Shown: positions 29,563-39,356 of the stretch, one piece after another
Layout of the letters: the number at the start of each line of letters is the position of its first letter
How positions within the stretch are numbered: position 1 is the stretch's first letter
DNA from: Burkholderiaceae bacterium
GTDB taxonomy: Bacteria; Pseudomonadota; Gammaproteobacteria; Burkholderiales; Burkholderiaceae_C
Assembly: GCA_016790575.1 (NCBI GenBank)
Contig: JAEUOU010000006.1
Span: 244,737 to 308,736 of the forward strand
Direction of reading: 5' to 3'
Length of the DNA stretch: 64,000 nucleotides
Position numbers and translations under genes: made by a program
The notes under the pieces: generated by a model
The model's input: the letters and a program-made list of their open reading frames with translations, nothing else
Database searches by the model: none
What the model was told of the DNA's origin: nothing

Positions 29563-29907
29563 TCAGTAGCGGGGAACCGCCGGGTCGACCTGGCGCGACC
29601 AGGCATCAATGCCACCGGCCAGGTTGACCACCGCTGCGAACCCTTGATTTGCCAGGAAATGCGCAACCTGCTGGCTGCGCCCCCCGTGGTGGCAAAGACA
29701 GGCGATCGGCCGGTCCGCGGGCAGCTCGCCAAGGCGTACCGGAATGCTTGCCATGTTCATGCGCACCAGCTCGAAGCCGTCAGCCTGGACCGAAGCGGTT
29801 TGCCATTCCCAGGGTTCGCGCACGTCCAGAACCACAGGCTCCTGTCCGTTGGCCCTCATCTGCGCGATCCAGCGGGGCAGATCGGTGGGGGTAATCTGTT
29901 CGATCAT
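29563..29907 (-). CDS. Rhodanese-like sulfurtransferase
   Basis: 114-residue single rhodanese domain. LDVREPWEW is the CH2A-type motif and the active loop is CHHGGRS with Cys72 as the expected persulfide carrier. No signal peptide. It sits 19 bp after the pcm-like gene and 44 bp before tolC, all on the minus strand. Sulfur acceptor is unknown. Confidence 0.92.
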   Translation of the reverse strand: MIEQITPTDLPRWIAQMRANGQEPVVLDVREPWEWQTASVQADGFELVRMNMASIPVRLGELPADRPIACLCHHGGRSQQVAHFLANQGFAAVVNLAGGIDAWSRQVDPAVPRY

Positions 29908-29926
29908 CGTCGGGTGGAGTCTTGTT

Positions 29927-30592
29927 TCAGAAGCGAAAGCGCGTCGGCTCGCCGAAGTTCAGCAGCCGCGGCGCGACGGTGTCCCAGTTTTGGCTGGTGC
30001 TGCAGGCAAGGTCGGAAACGCGTGTGACCACCGTCGCACGCATCATCGGCTCGGAGCCGACGATCGCGCCCAGACGTCCGCCGACCTTGAGCTGCGCCAG
30101 CAGCAGGGAAGGAACCTCGGCAACCGACCCGCTCAGCACAATCACGTCAAACGGTCCGTCGACCTGGGTGCCGGCGGCGCCATCACCGACGCGTACTTCG
30201 GCGTTGTGCACGCCGGCGCGCTGCAGGTTGTCGCGTGCCACACGAGCCATTTCAGGGTCAATCTCCAGCGAGATCACGCGCTGGGCCTGATGCGCCAGCA
30301 GCGCGGCCATGTAGCCGGAGCCTGCGCCCACTTCCAGCACTTTTTCATGCCGCTGCACCGCCAGATCCTGAAGCAGGCGGGCTTCCACACGGGGGGCAAG
30401 CATCACTTGTCCGTTGGCGCCCCCGGCGCTCAGGGGAATCTCCATATCCGCGAAAGCGAGCGCCTTGTGCGCCAGCGGCACGAAGTCTTCGCGCTTGACC
30501 ACGCCCAGCAGGTTCAGCACTTGGGAGTCCAGCACCTCCCACGGGCGGATCTGCTGCTCGATCATGTTGAAGCGGGCTTGCTCGAAATTCAT
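29927..30592 (-). CDS. Protein-L-isoaspartate O-methyltransferase-like
   Basis: 221-residue SAM-dependent methyltransferase. Motif I VLEVGAGSGYMAALLA, a following acidic residue in ISLEIDPE, and FDVIVLSGSVAEVP are clear. The N-terminal MIEQQIRPWEVLD is typical of the proteobacterial branch annotated as Pcm-like. The substrate-binding loop is less canonical than in E. coli Pcm, so repair of isoaspartate is inferred only. First gene of the unit with rhodanese and tolC. Confidence 0.85.
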   Translation of the reverse strand: MNFEQARFNMIEQQIRPWEVLDSQVLNLLGVVKREDFVPLAHKALAFADMEIPLSAGGANGQVMLAPRVEARLLQDLAVQRHEKVLEVGAGSGYMAALLAHQAQRVISLEIDPEMARVARDNLQRAGVHNAEVRVGDGAAGTQVDGPFDVIVLSGSVAEVPSLLLAQLKVGGRLGAIVGSEPMMRATVVTRVSDLACSTSQNWDTVAPRLLNFGEPTRFRF

Positions 30593-30641
30593 TTCAAATA
30601 CTCCTTGGGGTATGTTAGCCGATTCTCGCGAATTTTACCGG

Positions 30642-33600
30642 TCAGGGGTTACCGGAGCTTGACGATCGGGCGGCCAAACCCAGCCGCCTGCGCAGCCAGG
30701 AGGCCAGATCGTCAAGGTAGCAATACACCACGGGCACGACCACCAGGGTCAGCAGCGACGAGGTGATGACACCGCCGATCACGGCTTGGCCCATCGGCGC
30801 ACGCTGCTCGGAGCCCTCGGTGAGCGCAAAGGCCAGCGGAACCATGCCGAACACCATGGCCAGGGTGGTCATGAGGATAGGCCGAAGCCGCACCCGCGCC
30901 GCCAGCAGCAGGGCCTCGGCCCGCTCCATGCCCTCATCGCGCGCTCGGATGGCGAAATCCACCAGCAGGATGGCGTTCTTGGTCACCAGCCCCATCAGCA
31001 TCACGATGCCGATGACCGAAAACATTGACAAGGTGGAGCGGAACATCATCAGTGCCAGCACCACGCCGATCAGCGTCAGCGGCAGGGATGTCATCAGTGC
31101 GAGCGGCTGCAGAAAGCTCTTGAACTGGCTGGCCAGGATCATGTAGATGAAGATGATTGCCATGACCAGCGCCGAAATGGCATACCCGAACGACTCGCTC
31201 ATGTTCTTGGTGCTGCCGCCGAACTGATAGCGGTAGCCGGGCGGAAAGCTGATCGAGTCCAGTGCGGCGCGGATGTCGGCTGACACCTCACCAGCCGAGC
31301 GCTGGAACACGTTGGCATTGATCGAGACCTCCCGCGTCAGGTCGCGCCGGTTGATCTGGTTGGAGCCGGTGGATTCGCGCAATTCGGCAACCTGGCTCAA
31401 TCGCACCACCCGGGCGCTGCCATCGGCCTGTGTGCCCACCACCAGTGGTATGCGCGCCAGATCGGCCAGGCTGTCGCGGGCTTCGGGCGCCAGGCGCACA
31501 TTGACGTCATAGGTCTGGTCATCACTCGCGCGCCAGTTGCCCACCGTCTGGCCGGCTACCAGGGTGCGCACCGCGCCGGCGACGGCTCCCACACCGAGAC
31601 CCAGGTCAGATGCCACATCGCGCCGCACCTGGATATCGATGGTGGGCTTGTCGGGTTTGACGCTCGAATCCAGGTCCACCAGGCCGGGCACGGTGCGGAT
31701 GCGCTCGGTTACTGCGACCGCCAGGCGTTCCAGTTCGCGCAGATCCGGGCCCTGCAGCGAGAATTCGATCTGCTTGTTGCCTCCCACCGGGTCGAGCAGA
31801 CCGGCGTGGATGACGGTGATCCCCGGCACTGTGCGCAGGCGATCACGCAAGCGGGCGGCCATCGCGTCGGCATTGATGCTGCGGTCCTTGCGGTCGACCA
31901 GCCGCACATAGATGCTGGCGTTGGTTTTCCCTTGGGCGTTGGCCGTGTTGATGGTGGTCAGCGTGTAGCGCACCTCGGGGAACTCGCGCAAAATGGCCGC
32001 CACCTGCCGGGCCTTGGTTTCGGTGACTTCCAGCGATGAGCCCACGGGTGTCTGGAAATTGATCGAGGTCTCGGAGAAGTCCGCTTTGGGCACAAACTCG
32101 GTGCCCAGCAGCGGCACCATCACCACGCTGGTGGCAAAAACCGCCACGGCCATCAGCACCGTCGCGACCCGGTGTACCAGACTCCAGCGCAGGATGCGCT
32201 GGTAGGAATCGGCCAGACGGTCGGTGGCGGTGTCGAACCATCCGGTGACCCGGCCGATGGTCTTGTCATACAGCGTGACCGGTTTCGTGCGCTGGCCGTG
32301 AGCGTGGATGCTGGGGTCGTGCCAGACAGATGACAGCATCGGGTCCAGCGTGAAACTGACGAACATCGAAATCATGACCGCCGCGACGATGGTGATGCCG
32401 AATTCGTGGAAGAACTTGCCGATGATGCCGCCCATGAAACCGATCGGCAGGAACACCGCCACGATCGACAGCGTGGTCGCCAGCACCGCCAGGCCGATCT
32501 CCTGCGTCCCTTCCAGCGATGCCTGATACGGCGCCTTGCCCATCTGGACATGGCGCACGATGTTCTCGCGCACAACAATCGCGTCGTCGATCAACAGCCC
32601 TACACACAGCGACAGGGCCATCAGCGTGATCATGTTGATCGTGAAGCCGAAGGCGTGCATGAACAGAAAGGTGCCGATGATCGAAATCGGCAGGGTCAGT
32701 CCGGTGATGACGGTCGAGCGCCACGAGTTCAGGAACAGGAACACGATCAGCACCGTCAGCACCGCGCCCTCCACCAGGGTGCGGCGCACGTTGTCCACGG
32801 CGACCCGGATCGGCCGCGATCCGTCAAAGATGGGCGCCAGCTGCACACCCGGCGGCAACTGCGGCTGCAGTTCGGCCACGGCGCGGGTCAGGCCGTCAAT
32901 CACGGCAATGGTGTTTTCGTCCTGCGCCTTCTGCACCGACAGCAGCAAGGTGCGCTCGCCGTTGTGCAGGGCCAGCGATTCCACCTCCTGGGCGCCGTCC
33001 TTCACCGTGGCCACCTGGTCCAGGCGAATCGGCGCACCGCCGCGGCGCGCGACGATGATGCGGGCGAAGTCCTCCGGCCGCTGCAACCGGGCCGCCACCT
33101 GCACCACCCGTTCCTGCGTCAGGGAGCGCACGGCGCCCACGGGCAGGTCCTGGTTTTCCGTGCGCACTGCGGCGACCACCTGGTCGGGGGTCACGCCCAG
33201 TGCCTCCAGCGCATCGGGCTTGAGGTAGATGTTGATCTCGCGCCGGGTCGCGCCCACCAGCGCGACCGAACCGACGCCCCGGACGTTCTCCAGCCGCTTT
33301 TTCAGCACCTGTTCGGCCCAGTTGCTCAGCTCGACGGCGGTCGGGGGCAATGGCGCGCCGGTTGCGCCCGGAGTGGCCACCGGCAGCACCGCCAGCGACC
33401 AGACGGAGCGTCCCGACGGATCGAAGCGCAGCACCCGCGGTTCTTTGACTTCGGTGCGCAAGTTGGGCCGCACGGCAGCGATCTTCTCGCGCACATCTTC
33501 CGCGGCCTTGCGGCCGTCAATATGCAGCTGGAATTCGATGATCACCACCGACTGGTTCTCATAGCTGCGTGAGGTCAGCGCGTTGATACCGGCAATCGAG

Positions 33601-33815
33601 TTCACCGCCTCTTCGATCTTTTTGGTGACTTCGCTTTCCACGATCTCGGGCGCTGCGCCGGGGTATTCGGCGGTCACCACCACCACAGGAAAGTCGATGT
33701 TGGGGAACTGGTCCACCTTCAGGCGCTGCAGCGAAAACAGGCCCAGCACCACAAAGGCCAGCATCACCATGGTCGCGAAGACCGGGTTCTGCAGGCTGAC
33801 ACGGGTAAACCACAT
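30642..33815 (-). CDS. RND efflux pump, inner-membrane permease
   Basis: 1057-residue HAE1-type RND transporter driven by proton flow. Twelve membrane helices in the two-fold pattern and two large periplasmic loops. Paired Asp residues of TM4 are in [15 protein letters not shown] near residue 405. [14 protein letters not shown] near the N-terminus and [14 protein letters not shown] in the second half are family signatures. It follows the adaptor gene by four bases. Substrates are not evident. Confidence 0.95.
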   Translation of the reverse strand: MWFTRVSLQNPVFATMVMLAFVVLGLFSLQRLKVDQFPNIDFPVVVVTAEYPGAAPEIVESEVTKKIEEAVNSIAGINALTSRSYENQSVVIIEFQLHIDGRKAAEDVREKIAAVRPNLRTEVKEPRVLRFDPSGRSVWSLAVLPVATPGATGAPLPPTAVELSNWAEQVLKKRLENVRGVGSVALVGATRREINIYLKPDALEALGVTPDQVVAAVRTENQDLPVGAVRSLTQERVVQVAARLQRPEDFARIIVARRGGAPIRLDQVATVKDGAQEVESLALHNGERTLLLSVQKAQDENTIAVIDGLTRAVAELQPQLPPGVQLAPIFDGSRPIRVAVDNVRRTLVEGAVLTVLIVFLFLNSWRSTVITGLTLPISIIGTFLFMHAFGFTINMITLMALSLCVGLLIDDAIVVRENIVRHVQMGKAPYQASLEGTQEIGLAVLATTLSIVAVFLPIGFMGGIIGKFFHEFGITIVAAVMISMFVSFTLDPMLSSVWHDPSIHAHGQRTKPVTLYDKTIGRVTGWFDTATDRLADSYQRILRWSLVHRVATVLMAVAVFATSVVMVPLLGTEFVPKADFSETSINFQTPVGSSLEVTETKARQVAAILREFPEVRYTLTTINTANAQGKTNASIYVRLVDRKDRSINADAMAARLRDRLRTVPGITVIHAGLLDPVGGNKQIEFSLQGPDLRELERLAVAVTERIRTVPGLVDLDSSVKPDKPTIDIQVRRDVASDLGLGVGAVAGAVRTLVAGQTVGNWRASDDQTYDVNVRLAPEARDSLADLARIPLVVGTQADGSARVVRLSQVAELRESTGSNQINRRDLTREVSINANVFQRSAGEVSADIRAALDSISFPPGYRYQFGGSTKNMSESFGYAISALVMAIIFIYMILASQFKSFLQPLALMTSLPLTLIGVVLALMMFRSTLSMFSVIGIVMLMGLVTKNAILLVDFAIRARDEGMERAEALLLAARVRLRPILMTTLAMVFGMVPLAFALTEGSEQRAPMGQAVIGGVITSSLLTLVVVPVVYCYLDDLASWLRRRLGLAARSSSSGNP

Positions 33816-33819
33816 GAAA

Positions 33820-34971
33820 TCAGCGCTCCCCGGCCGCGGCAGCCGCCGGTGCGGCCAGCGGCTTGACCGGTGTGCCTGGACGCAACACGCCGGCGGTGCC
33901 CGCGATCACCGTGGCACCTGCTGTCAGCCCGTCGATCGCGACGAAGGCCTGACCCTCCGCATCGCCGCGTGCGCTGGTGGCGACCGTGCGGTGGGTGACC
34001 TGTCCGTTTTCCACGACTTGCACGTATGGGGCCGGTTTGTCGGTACGCAGCGCCGTGACCGGCACGGCAAGGGCACGGACGGTGCCGGTAGCCAAGGTCC
34101 CCCGCGCAAAAAGCCCCTGCCGCAGCGTGGGCGAGGGCGCCAGTGCGAGGTACACCAGCACCTGCCGGCTGCCCGCCTGTACCGATGGATTGATCCGCGC
34201 CACGCGGGCCGTCTGCGGTGCGGGCGCACCCTCCACGGCGACGGTCGCCGTCTGGCCTACCCGCACGGCGGCGGCCTCTTCGGCAGGCACCGTCACTTCC
34301 AGCTCCATCTGGGTCAGGTCGACAATTTCCACAATGCGGGCATCGACGCCGACCCGCTCGCCCGGCTGGGCCAGGCGTTGCGACACCTGGCCGGCAATCG
34401 GGGCTACCAGCACCGTGTCGGCCAGGCTTTTGCCGGCCAGTTCCACGGCCGCCTGCGCCGCCTGATGAGTGGCGCGTGCCGCGGCCAGGCTGGATTGCGA
34501 CAGATCCAGCGCCGTGCGGGAAATGAAACCCTGGTCGACCAATGCCCGGTTGTTATCGAACTGTCGCTGTGCGATCTCGATCTGCGCCCGAGCCGCTTCG
34601 GCCTGTTGCTGCGCCTGTTGTACCCGTGAGCGTGCCTCGGCCGGGTCGATGCGGGCCAGCTCCTGACCGGCACGGACCGTATCGCCTTCGCGGACGACCA
34701 GGCCTTGCAGTTCCCCGGCCACGCGGGCCTTGACCACCGCCGAGCGCACGGCGCGCACCGTGCCGCTGATGGCGATGCCTTGGGAGAGTTCCCGCTCGGC
34801 AACCGTGATGCGTTCGTTGGCGGCCAGCTCCACTGCCAGCGGTGCGCGGCTGGCGGCCGCTGCCGCCACGGCTTCTTGCTGGGTTTTGCGGGCCTTGACT
34901 GCCCGCAAGACCGCCCCGGCGACCGCCGCGAGAATCAAGGCCACTATGAGCCAGCGCAGCCAGGATTTCAT
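33820..34971 (-). CDS. RND efflux periplasmic adaptor
   Basis: 383-residue membrane-fusion protein. N-terminal anchor [15 protein letters not shown], lipoyl/biotinyl half-motifs on either side of an alpha-hairpin rich in Gln/Ala (about residues 115-175), then beta-barrel and membrane-proximal domains. There is no lipobox. It overlaps the TetR gene by four bases (ATGA), so regulator, adaptor and pump form one operon. Confidence 0.93.
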   Translation of the reverse strand: MKSWLRWLIVALILAAVAGAVLRAVKARKTQQEAVAAAAASRAPLAVELAANERITVAERELSQGIAISGTVRAVRSAVVKARVAGELQGLVVREGDTVRAGQELARIDPAEARSRVQQAQQQAEAARAQIEIAQRQFDNNRALVDQGFISRTALDLSQSSLAAARATHQAAQAAVELAGKSLADTVLVAPIAGQVSQRLAQPGERVGVDARIVEIVDLTQMELEVTVPAEEAAAVRVGQTATVAVEGAPAPQTARVARINPSVQAGSRQVLVYLALAPSPTLRQGLFARGTLATGTVRALAVPVTALRTDKPAPYVQVVENGQVTHRTVATSARGDAEGQAFVAIDGLTAGATVIAGTAGVLRPGTPVKPLAAPAAAAAGER

Positions 34972-35624
34972 GGAGCGACGTCCTTCACCAGTCCCCGGGT
35001 CAGCAGGTCGGCATGCTGGGCGATGAACGCTTCCGGGTCCAGCGTTTCATTCGGGCTGCAGCAAGGTGCCATGGAGTGTTTCCACATCACCAGAAAAATC
35101 ATCGGCGCCATGACTGCGTGCACGGTCAGGTGCAGATTCACGGGGCGAAATTCCCCGCGGTCAATGCCGCGTTGAATCACCCGGCGCACCAGATCGGTGC
35201 CGGGCAACACCACATGCTGGTGATAGAAGCGCGCCAGTTCGGGAAAGTTGCTCGCCTCGCTGATGACCAGCTTGGTAATGCCGGAGGCCTTGGTTGACCC
35301 ATAGCGGGTCCACCATTGCTCCAGCAGGTAACGCAACAAATCGGCCGTATGTCCCTCATATTGGGCCAGTTCCTGCGCGCCCTCGCTGACCGGGCGGGCC
35401 AGACTCTCCAGCACCACCGCCTTGAACAACTCTTCCTTGGACGGGAAGTACAGAAACAGCGTTCCCTTGGAGACGCCGGCGCGGTGCGCCACCTCTTCGG
35501 CCCGGGTCGCGGCAAAGCCTTTCTCGACAAAAAGGTCCAGTGCGGCATCGAGCAATTCGCCCGGACGCGCTTCCTTGCGGCGTTCGCGGCGGTGAGGGGA
35601 CTCGGACATCAGGGCCGTGGGCAT
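34968..35624 (-). CDS. TetR/AcrR family repressor
   Basis: 218-residue regulator. Helix-turn-helix at about residues 20-65: [34 protein letters not shown] is split in function into three helices, with YFPSKEELF closing the domain. The C-terminal ligand domain matches the type found with RND pumps. ATG 35624 is chosen; ATG 35609 is also possible and neither has a strong ribosome site. The candidate operator 47 bp upstream suggests autoregulation of the whole efflux operon. Confidence 0.88.
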   Translation of the reverse strand: MPTALMSESPHRRERRKEARPGELLDAALDLFVEKGFAATRAEEVAHRAGVSKGTLFLYFPSKEELFKAVVLESLARPVSEGAQELAQYEGHTADLLRYLLEQWWTRYGSTKASGITKLVISEASNFPELARFYHQHVVLPGTDLVRRVIQRGIDRGEFRPVNLHLTVHAVMAPMIFLVMWKHSMAPCCSPNETLDPEAFIAQHADLLTRGLVKDVAP

Positions 35625-35670
35625 GGGTTCTACAGGGGTGGAGGAAGGAAGCACCTGAAGGGGTGCATTT

Positions 35671-35690
35671 AATGACCAGTTGGTTAGTAA
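35671..35690. promoter_or_regulatory. Candidate TetR operator
   Basis: AATGACCAGTTGGTTAGTAA contains the perfect palindrome ACCAGTTGGT with imperfect flanks (AATGACCA against TGGTTAGT). It lies 47-66 bp upstream of the TetR start, where such autoregulatory sites are expected. Confidence 0.55.
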
Positions 35691-35910
35691 TGTAGTCGAC
35701 CCCGCTGGCAGGGTCAAGAGCCGGGCACCGCCAGCAACGGAAGCGGCCAGCGTAACCGGCTTGTTCCTGAGGATCGGTCCCGGGTGGGTAAACCTGTGTA
35801 AAGCCGGCGGGTAAGGACAGAGCCGGCCCCTGCTTGCCTAAGTGGTTTTCGGAGCCTTGACGCGCGCCCCGCGGAGGGTTTTCAGCCACTTTTCAAGAAA
35901 AAACGGGCCG

Positions 35911-35941
35911 TACCCAGCGTAAAAAGGTCACTTTTAGCTAT
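35911..35941 (+). repeat. Dispersed 31-bp repeat, copy f (intergenic)
   Basis: TACCCAGCGTAAAAAGGTCA, six bases, GCTAT; near-perfect. It lies beside the gcdH terminator, and its AT-rich tail provides the T-rich run on the minus strand. Confidence 0.95.
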
Positions 35942-35956
35942 AAATAAAATAGCGAA

Positions 35957-35979
35957 AAGGGCTGCCGCAGGCAGCCCTT
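35957..35979 (-). terminator. Terminator of gcdH
   Basis: Ten-bp stem AAGGGCTGCC / GGCAGCCCTT with a 3-base loop, followed on the minus strand by TTCGCTATTTTATTTA. It lies 24 bp after the gcdH stop. Confidence 0.8.
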
Positions 35980-36002
35980 GGTGCGGCAAGACGGAAAACG
36001 AT

Positions 36003-37190
36003 TCAGTTGGCAAACGCCGCAATCCCGGTGATGGCGCGGCCCAGGATCAGCGCGTGCACGTCGTGGGTGCCTTCATAGGTGTTCACCACCTCTAGGTTCA
36101 CCAGGTGGCGCGCGACGCCGTATTCGTCGCTGATGCCGTTGCCACCCATCATGTCGCGCGCCAGGCGGGCGATGTCCAGTGCCTTGCCGCAGCTGTTGCG
36201 CTTGAGGATGGAGGTGATTTCCACCGCCGCGGTGCCCTCGTCCTTCATGCGGCCCAGGCGCAGACAGCCCTGCAGGCCGAGGCTGATCTCGGTCAGCATG
36301 TCGGCCAGCTTTTTCTGGATCAGCTGGTTGGCGGCCAGCGGGCGGCCGAACTGCTGGCGATCCAGCACGTACTGGCGGGCGCGGAAGTAGCAGTCTTCCG
36401 CCGCGCCCAGCGCCCCCCAGGCGATGCCGTAGCGGGCGCTGTTCAGGCAGGTGAACGGGCCTTTGAGGCCGCGCACCTCGGGGAAGGCGTTTTCTTCCGG
36501 CACAAAGACTTCGTCCATCACGATTTCGCCGGTGATGCTGGCACGCAGGCCCACCTTGCCGTGCACGGCGGGCGCCGACAGGCCTTTCCAGCCTTTTTCC
36601 AACACAAAGCCGCGGATCTGGCCGCCGTCGTCCTTGGCCCAGACCACAAACACGTCGGCGATCGGTGCGTTGGTGATCCACATCTTGGCGCCGGACAGGC
36701 TGTAGCCGCCGTCCACCTTGCGCGCGCGGGTGATCATGCTGCCGGGGTCGGAGCCGTGGTTGGGCTCGGTCAGGCCGAAGCAGCCGATCCACTCGCCGGT
36801 GGCCAGCTTGGGCAGGTATTTCTGGCGGGTGGCTTCGTTGCCGAACTCGTAGATCGGCACCATCACCAGCGAACTCTGCACACTCATCATGCTGCGGTAG
36901 CCGGAGTCCACGCGCTCCACCTCGCGCGCCACCAGGCCGTAGCAGACGTAGTTCAGGCCGGCGCCGCCGTATTGCTCAGGGATGGTGGGGCCCAGCAGGC
37001 CCAGCTCGCCCATCTCGCGGAAGATGGACGCATCGGTGGTTTCGTTGCGGAACGCCAGCTGCACGCGCGGCAGCAGCTTTTCCTGGCAGTAGGCGCGGGC
37101 GGCCTCCTGCACCTGGCGCTCGTCGTCGGTGAGCTGGGCGCTCAGGTGGAAGGGGTCTTCCCAGCTGAAGGTGTTTTTGGGCGATGCCAT
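36003..37190 (-). CDS. gcdH: Glutaryl-CoA dehydrogenase
   Basis: 395-residue acyl-CoA dehydrogenase-family flavoenzyme oxidising and decarboxylating glutaryl-CoA to crotonyl-CoA in lysine/tryptophan breakdown. FAD signatures [14 protein letters not shown] and [17 protein letters not shown] are present. The C-terminal [22 protein letters not shown], with the catalytic Glu in YEGTHD, is characteristic of GcdH. It is divergent from a LysR regulator that probably controls it. Confidence 0.93.
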   Translation of the reverse strand: MASPKNTFSWEDPFHLSAQLTDDERQVQEAARAYCQEKLLPRVQLAFRNETTDASIFREMGELGLLGPTIPEQYGGAGLNYVCYGLVAREVERVDSGYRSMMSVQSSLVMVPIYEFGNEATRQKYLPKLATGEWIGCFGLTEPNHGSDPGSMITRARKVDGGYSLSGAKMWITNAPIADVFVVWAKDDGGQIRGFVLEKGWKGLSAPAVHGKVGLRASITGEIVMDEVFVPEENAFPEVRGLKGPFTCLNSARYGIAWGALGAAEDCYFRARQYVLDRQQFGRPLAANQLIQKKLADMLTEISLGLQGCLRLGRMKDEGTAAVEITSILKRNSCGKALDIARLARDMMGGNGISDEYGVARHLVNLEVVNTYEGTHDVHALILGRAITGIAAFAN

Positions 37191-37221
37191 GCGGTGTCTC
37201 CGGTGCGGGTTGGAACGGTGG

Positions 37222-37264
37222 GTGAGCCCTTCAACACGCTCAGGGCGAACGGTGAGGGGCTCAC
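37222..37264. repeat. REP-like palindromic element
   Basis: Ends GTGAGCCCTTCA and TGAGGGGCTCAC pair at 11 of 12 positions around an inner CAGGGCGAACGG. The inner part resembles the widespread REP-like sequence seen in many proteobacterial intergenic regions (from memory). It lies between gcdH and lysR. Confidence 0.7.
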
Positions 37265-37310
37265 GGTGGGAACAGCGTGGATTGTCGTGGCGTCATGAAT
37301 AGCTGTCTAA

Positions 37311-37333
37311 TATTGATTGCCGATTGATCAATA
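37311..37333. promoter_or_regulatory. Candidate LysR-type binding site
   Basis: Inverted repeat TATTGAT - 9 bases - ATCAATA in the divergent gcdH/lysR spacer, 15 bp before the lysR start. The right arm also belongs to the perfect palindrome ATTGATCAAT. Autoregulatory placement. Confidence 0.5.
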
Positions 37334-37347
37334 CGAAAACCAGATTC

Positions 37348-38238
37348 ATGGAATTCCGTCACCTGCGCTGCTTCACCGTGCTGGCCGAAGAGCTGCATTT
37401 CGGCCGCGCCGCCCAGCGCCTGGCCATGACGCAGCCGCCGTTGACCATGGCGATCCAGCAGCTGGAGGCGTCGGTCGGGGCGCGTCTGTTCCTGCGCAAC
37501 AGCCGCGGGGTGCAGCTGACCGAGGCGGGGCAGGCTTTCGTGCCGTCCGCGCGCGCACTGCTGGAGCAGGCGCAGGCCGCCGCCCTCCAGGCCCGCGACA
37601 TCGAGCAGGGTCTCGGCGGCACCTTGCGCATCGGTTTCGCCGGCACCATGCTGTATCGCGGTCTGCCGCAGATCCTGGCGGCCTTTCACGCCGGTGAACG
37701 CCGCTTGCGGGTGGTGCTGCGCGAGCTGAGCTCGAGCGAGCAGCTGGTCGAGCTGACCCGCGGACGGCTCGATCTGGCCTTTGTCCACACCACACGCGTG
37801 CCGCCGCAGGTGTCGCAGATCCGGGTGTCGCGGCAGCCGTTTGTGGTGTGCCTGCGGGCGTCCCATCCGCTGGCAACCCGCAAGCGCCTGCGCCTGGACG
37901 AACTGGCCGGCGAGCCGCTGGCGCTGGTGTCGCGCCAGGTCTCGCCCGACTATCACGAGCAGATTCTGGCCGCCTGCGCCGCCGCCGGTTTTGTGCCGGA
38001 CACCCTGCATGAGCTGCAGCACTGGCTGAGTGTGGTCAGCCTGGTGGCGCAAGGCCTGGGGGTGGCGCTGGTGCCGCAGGCGCTGCACCAGTCGGCCATT
38101 GCCGGGGCGGTGTTTGTGCCGGTCGACGGCGAAGCGCCGAACTACGACACCTACTGTCTGTGGAAGGCCGATGCCGGCCGCCCGGCGCTGGAGGCGTTCA
38201 CGCAGGCGGTCCGGCGCGTCGCGCAGGGTCAGGACTGA
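37348..38238 (+). CDS. LysR-family transcriptional regulator
   Basis: 296-residue LTTR. N-terminal winged helix-turn-helix (residues 1-60: MEFRHLRCFTVLAEELHFGRAAQRL is the first part by function), followed by a linker helix and a two-lobed effector domain. Start ATG 37348 is the standard LTTR beginning; upstream in-frame codons (37324) would add eight unlikely residues. It is divergent from gcdH and a likely activator of it, with the aromatic/dicarboxylate CoA pathway as context; the inducer is unknown. Confidence 0.9.
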   Translation: MEFRHLRCFTVLAEELHFGRAAQRLAMTQPPLTMAIQQLEASVGARLFLRNSRGVQLTEAGQAFVPSARALLEQAQAAALQARDIEQGLGGTLRIGFAGTMLYRGLPQILAAFHAGERRLRVVLRELSSSEQLVELTRGRLDLAFVHTTRVPPQVSQIRVSRQPFVVCLRASHPLATRKRLRLDELAGEPLALVSRQVSPDYHEQILAACAAAGFVPDTLHELQHWLSVVSLVAQGLGVALVPQALHQSAIAGAVFVPVDGEAPNYDTYCLWKADAGRPALEAFTQAVRRVAQGQD

Positions 38239-38331
38239 GCGCCGGCCCCCGGAGAGCCAGGTGCCTGCGCGGGCCTGCGCTTTTGGCGCGTGGAGAAATA
38301 TAAATGCGCGCCGGGCCGTAAACCTGTCAGG

Positions 38332-38664
38332 ATGGGCCTTCAACAGGACGGAGCTTTTATCAATTCTTATATCTGGTGCGCCGTCGGCGCTGGTCTGGGC
38401 TGGCTGTCGGGGCGCCTGGGCGCCCGCGGGAACCACATCGTGCTGCTGGAGAACCTGGCGGTCGGCATCTTCGGCGCTTTCATCGGTGGCGACTTTGTGG
38501 CCGCCGTGCTGCGGGCCGATGGGGTAAACGACGCGGTTTTCTCCCCGCGCTCGCTGGGATTGGCCGTGATCGGGGCGGTGGTGATGCTGCTGCTGCTGCG
38601 ACTGATGCGCACCCTGGTCGGGCCCTTGCGCCATCGAAAAAGTGTCGTGCGCCGGCGGGACTGA
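38332..38664 (+). CDS. Small membrane protein, GlsB/YeaQ-like
   Basis: 110-residue protein with three hydrophobic segments: INSYIWCAVGAGLGWLSGRL, LLENLAVGIFGAFIGGDFVA, and LGLAVIGAVVMLLLLRLM. The glycine-rich pattern resembles the transglycosylase-associated (GlsB/YeaQ/YmgE) family. ATG 38332 is taken as start; GTG 38290 in the same frame would add 14 residues. No strong ribosome site precedes either. Function is unknown. Confidence 0.65.
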   Translation: MGLQQDGAFINSYIWCAVGAGLGWLSGRLGARGNHIVLLENLAVGIFGAFIGGDFVAAVLRADGVNDAVFSPRSLGLAVIGAVVMLLLLRLMRTLVGPLRHRKSVVRRRD

Positions 38665-38674
38665 GCTGCTTTCC

Positions 38675-38701
38675 GGCAACGGCCACGGTTCGCCCGTTGC
38701 C
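38675..38701. other. Hairpin upstream of msrA
   Basis: GGCAACGG / CCGTTGCC, 8-bp perfect stem with an 11-base loop, 10 bp after the membrane-protein stop. No T-run follows; a weak terminator or nothing. Confidence 0.3.
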
Positions 38702-38782
38702 CTGGCCTGGCAAGGGGTTCGGGTGCCGCCGTAAGATGGAACGGTGCGCCTCGACCAATGACCTCACCGCAGGAGCGAAATC

Positions 38783-39325
38783 ATGACCCCATCCCTGTCA
38801 ACCCTGGTCCTGGGCGGCGGCTGCTTCTGGTGCACGGAAGCGGTGTTCAAGGAAGTCCGCGGCGTGCTCGATGTGGAATCCGGCTACAGCAACGGCCAGG
38901 CCGCGCGGCCGAGCTATGAGGACGTCTGCACCGGTGCCACCGGCTGCAATGAAGTGGTGAAGCTGGTCTACGACCTGGCCGACGTGTCCACCCGCGAGCT
39001 GCTGGAGATCTTTTTCGTCGTCCACGACCCCACCACACTGAACCGCCAGGGCAACGACCGCGGCACGCAATACCGCAGCGGCATCTACGTCACCACGGCG
39101 GAGCAGAAGGCCGTGGCCGACGACCTGATCCGCGAGATGAGCCAGGACAAGCTGTTTGACGCGCCCATCGTCACCGAGGTGCTGCCGCTGGCCCATTACT
39201 GGCCCGCCGAGGACTACCACCAGGATTTTTTCGAGAAGAACCCGTACCAGGGCTATTGCCTGGCCGTGGCCGCGCCCAAGGTGGCGAAGTTCCGCAAGAC
39301 CTTTGCGCGGCTGGCCAAGGCCTGA
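38783..39325 (+). CDS. msrA: Peptide-methionine (S)-S-oxide reductase
   Basis: 180-residue enzyme repairing the S-form of methionine sulfoxide in proteins. The catalytic Cys14 is in GGGCFWCTEAVF. GYSNGQ, the FFVVHDPTTLNRQGNDRGTQYRS block (functional core split across residues 75-100) and a Tyr/Glu pair are conserved. AGGAGCG lies upstream of ATG 38783. No signal peptide, so it is cytosolic. No MsrB is visible in the window. Confidence 0.95.
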   Translation: MTPSLSTLVLGGGCFWCTEAVFKEVRGVLDVESGYSNGQAARPSYEDVCTGATGCNEVVKLVYDLADVSTRELLEIFFVVHDPTTLNRQGNDRGTQYRSGIYVTTAEQKAVADDLIREMSQDKLFDAPIVTEVLPLAHYWPAEDYHQDFFEKNPYQGYCLAVAAPKVAKFRKTFARLAKA

Positions 39326-39356
39326 GCGATCCGCTACGCGCCGCGGTGGCCTGGTT

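Larger units (their letters stand above)
35625..36002. other. Intergenic region between tetR and gcdH (378 bp)
   Basis: No credible gene was found. It holds the candidate TetR operator near 35.68 kb, an unassigned GC-rich stretch (35.70-35.90 kb), repeat copy f and the gcdH terminator. Confidence 0.6.

Noticed and set aside
32406-33572. Open frame of 388 codons on the plus strand over the RND permease
   Set aside because: Antisense to a clear RND transporter; His/Gln-rich composition is typical of shadow frames.
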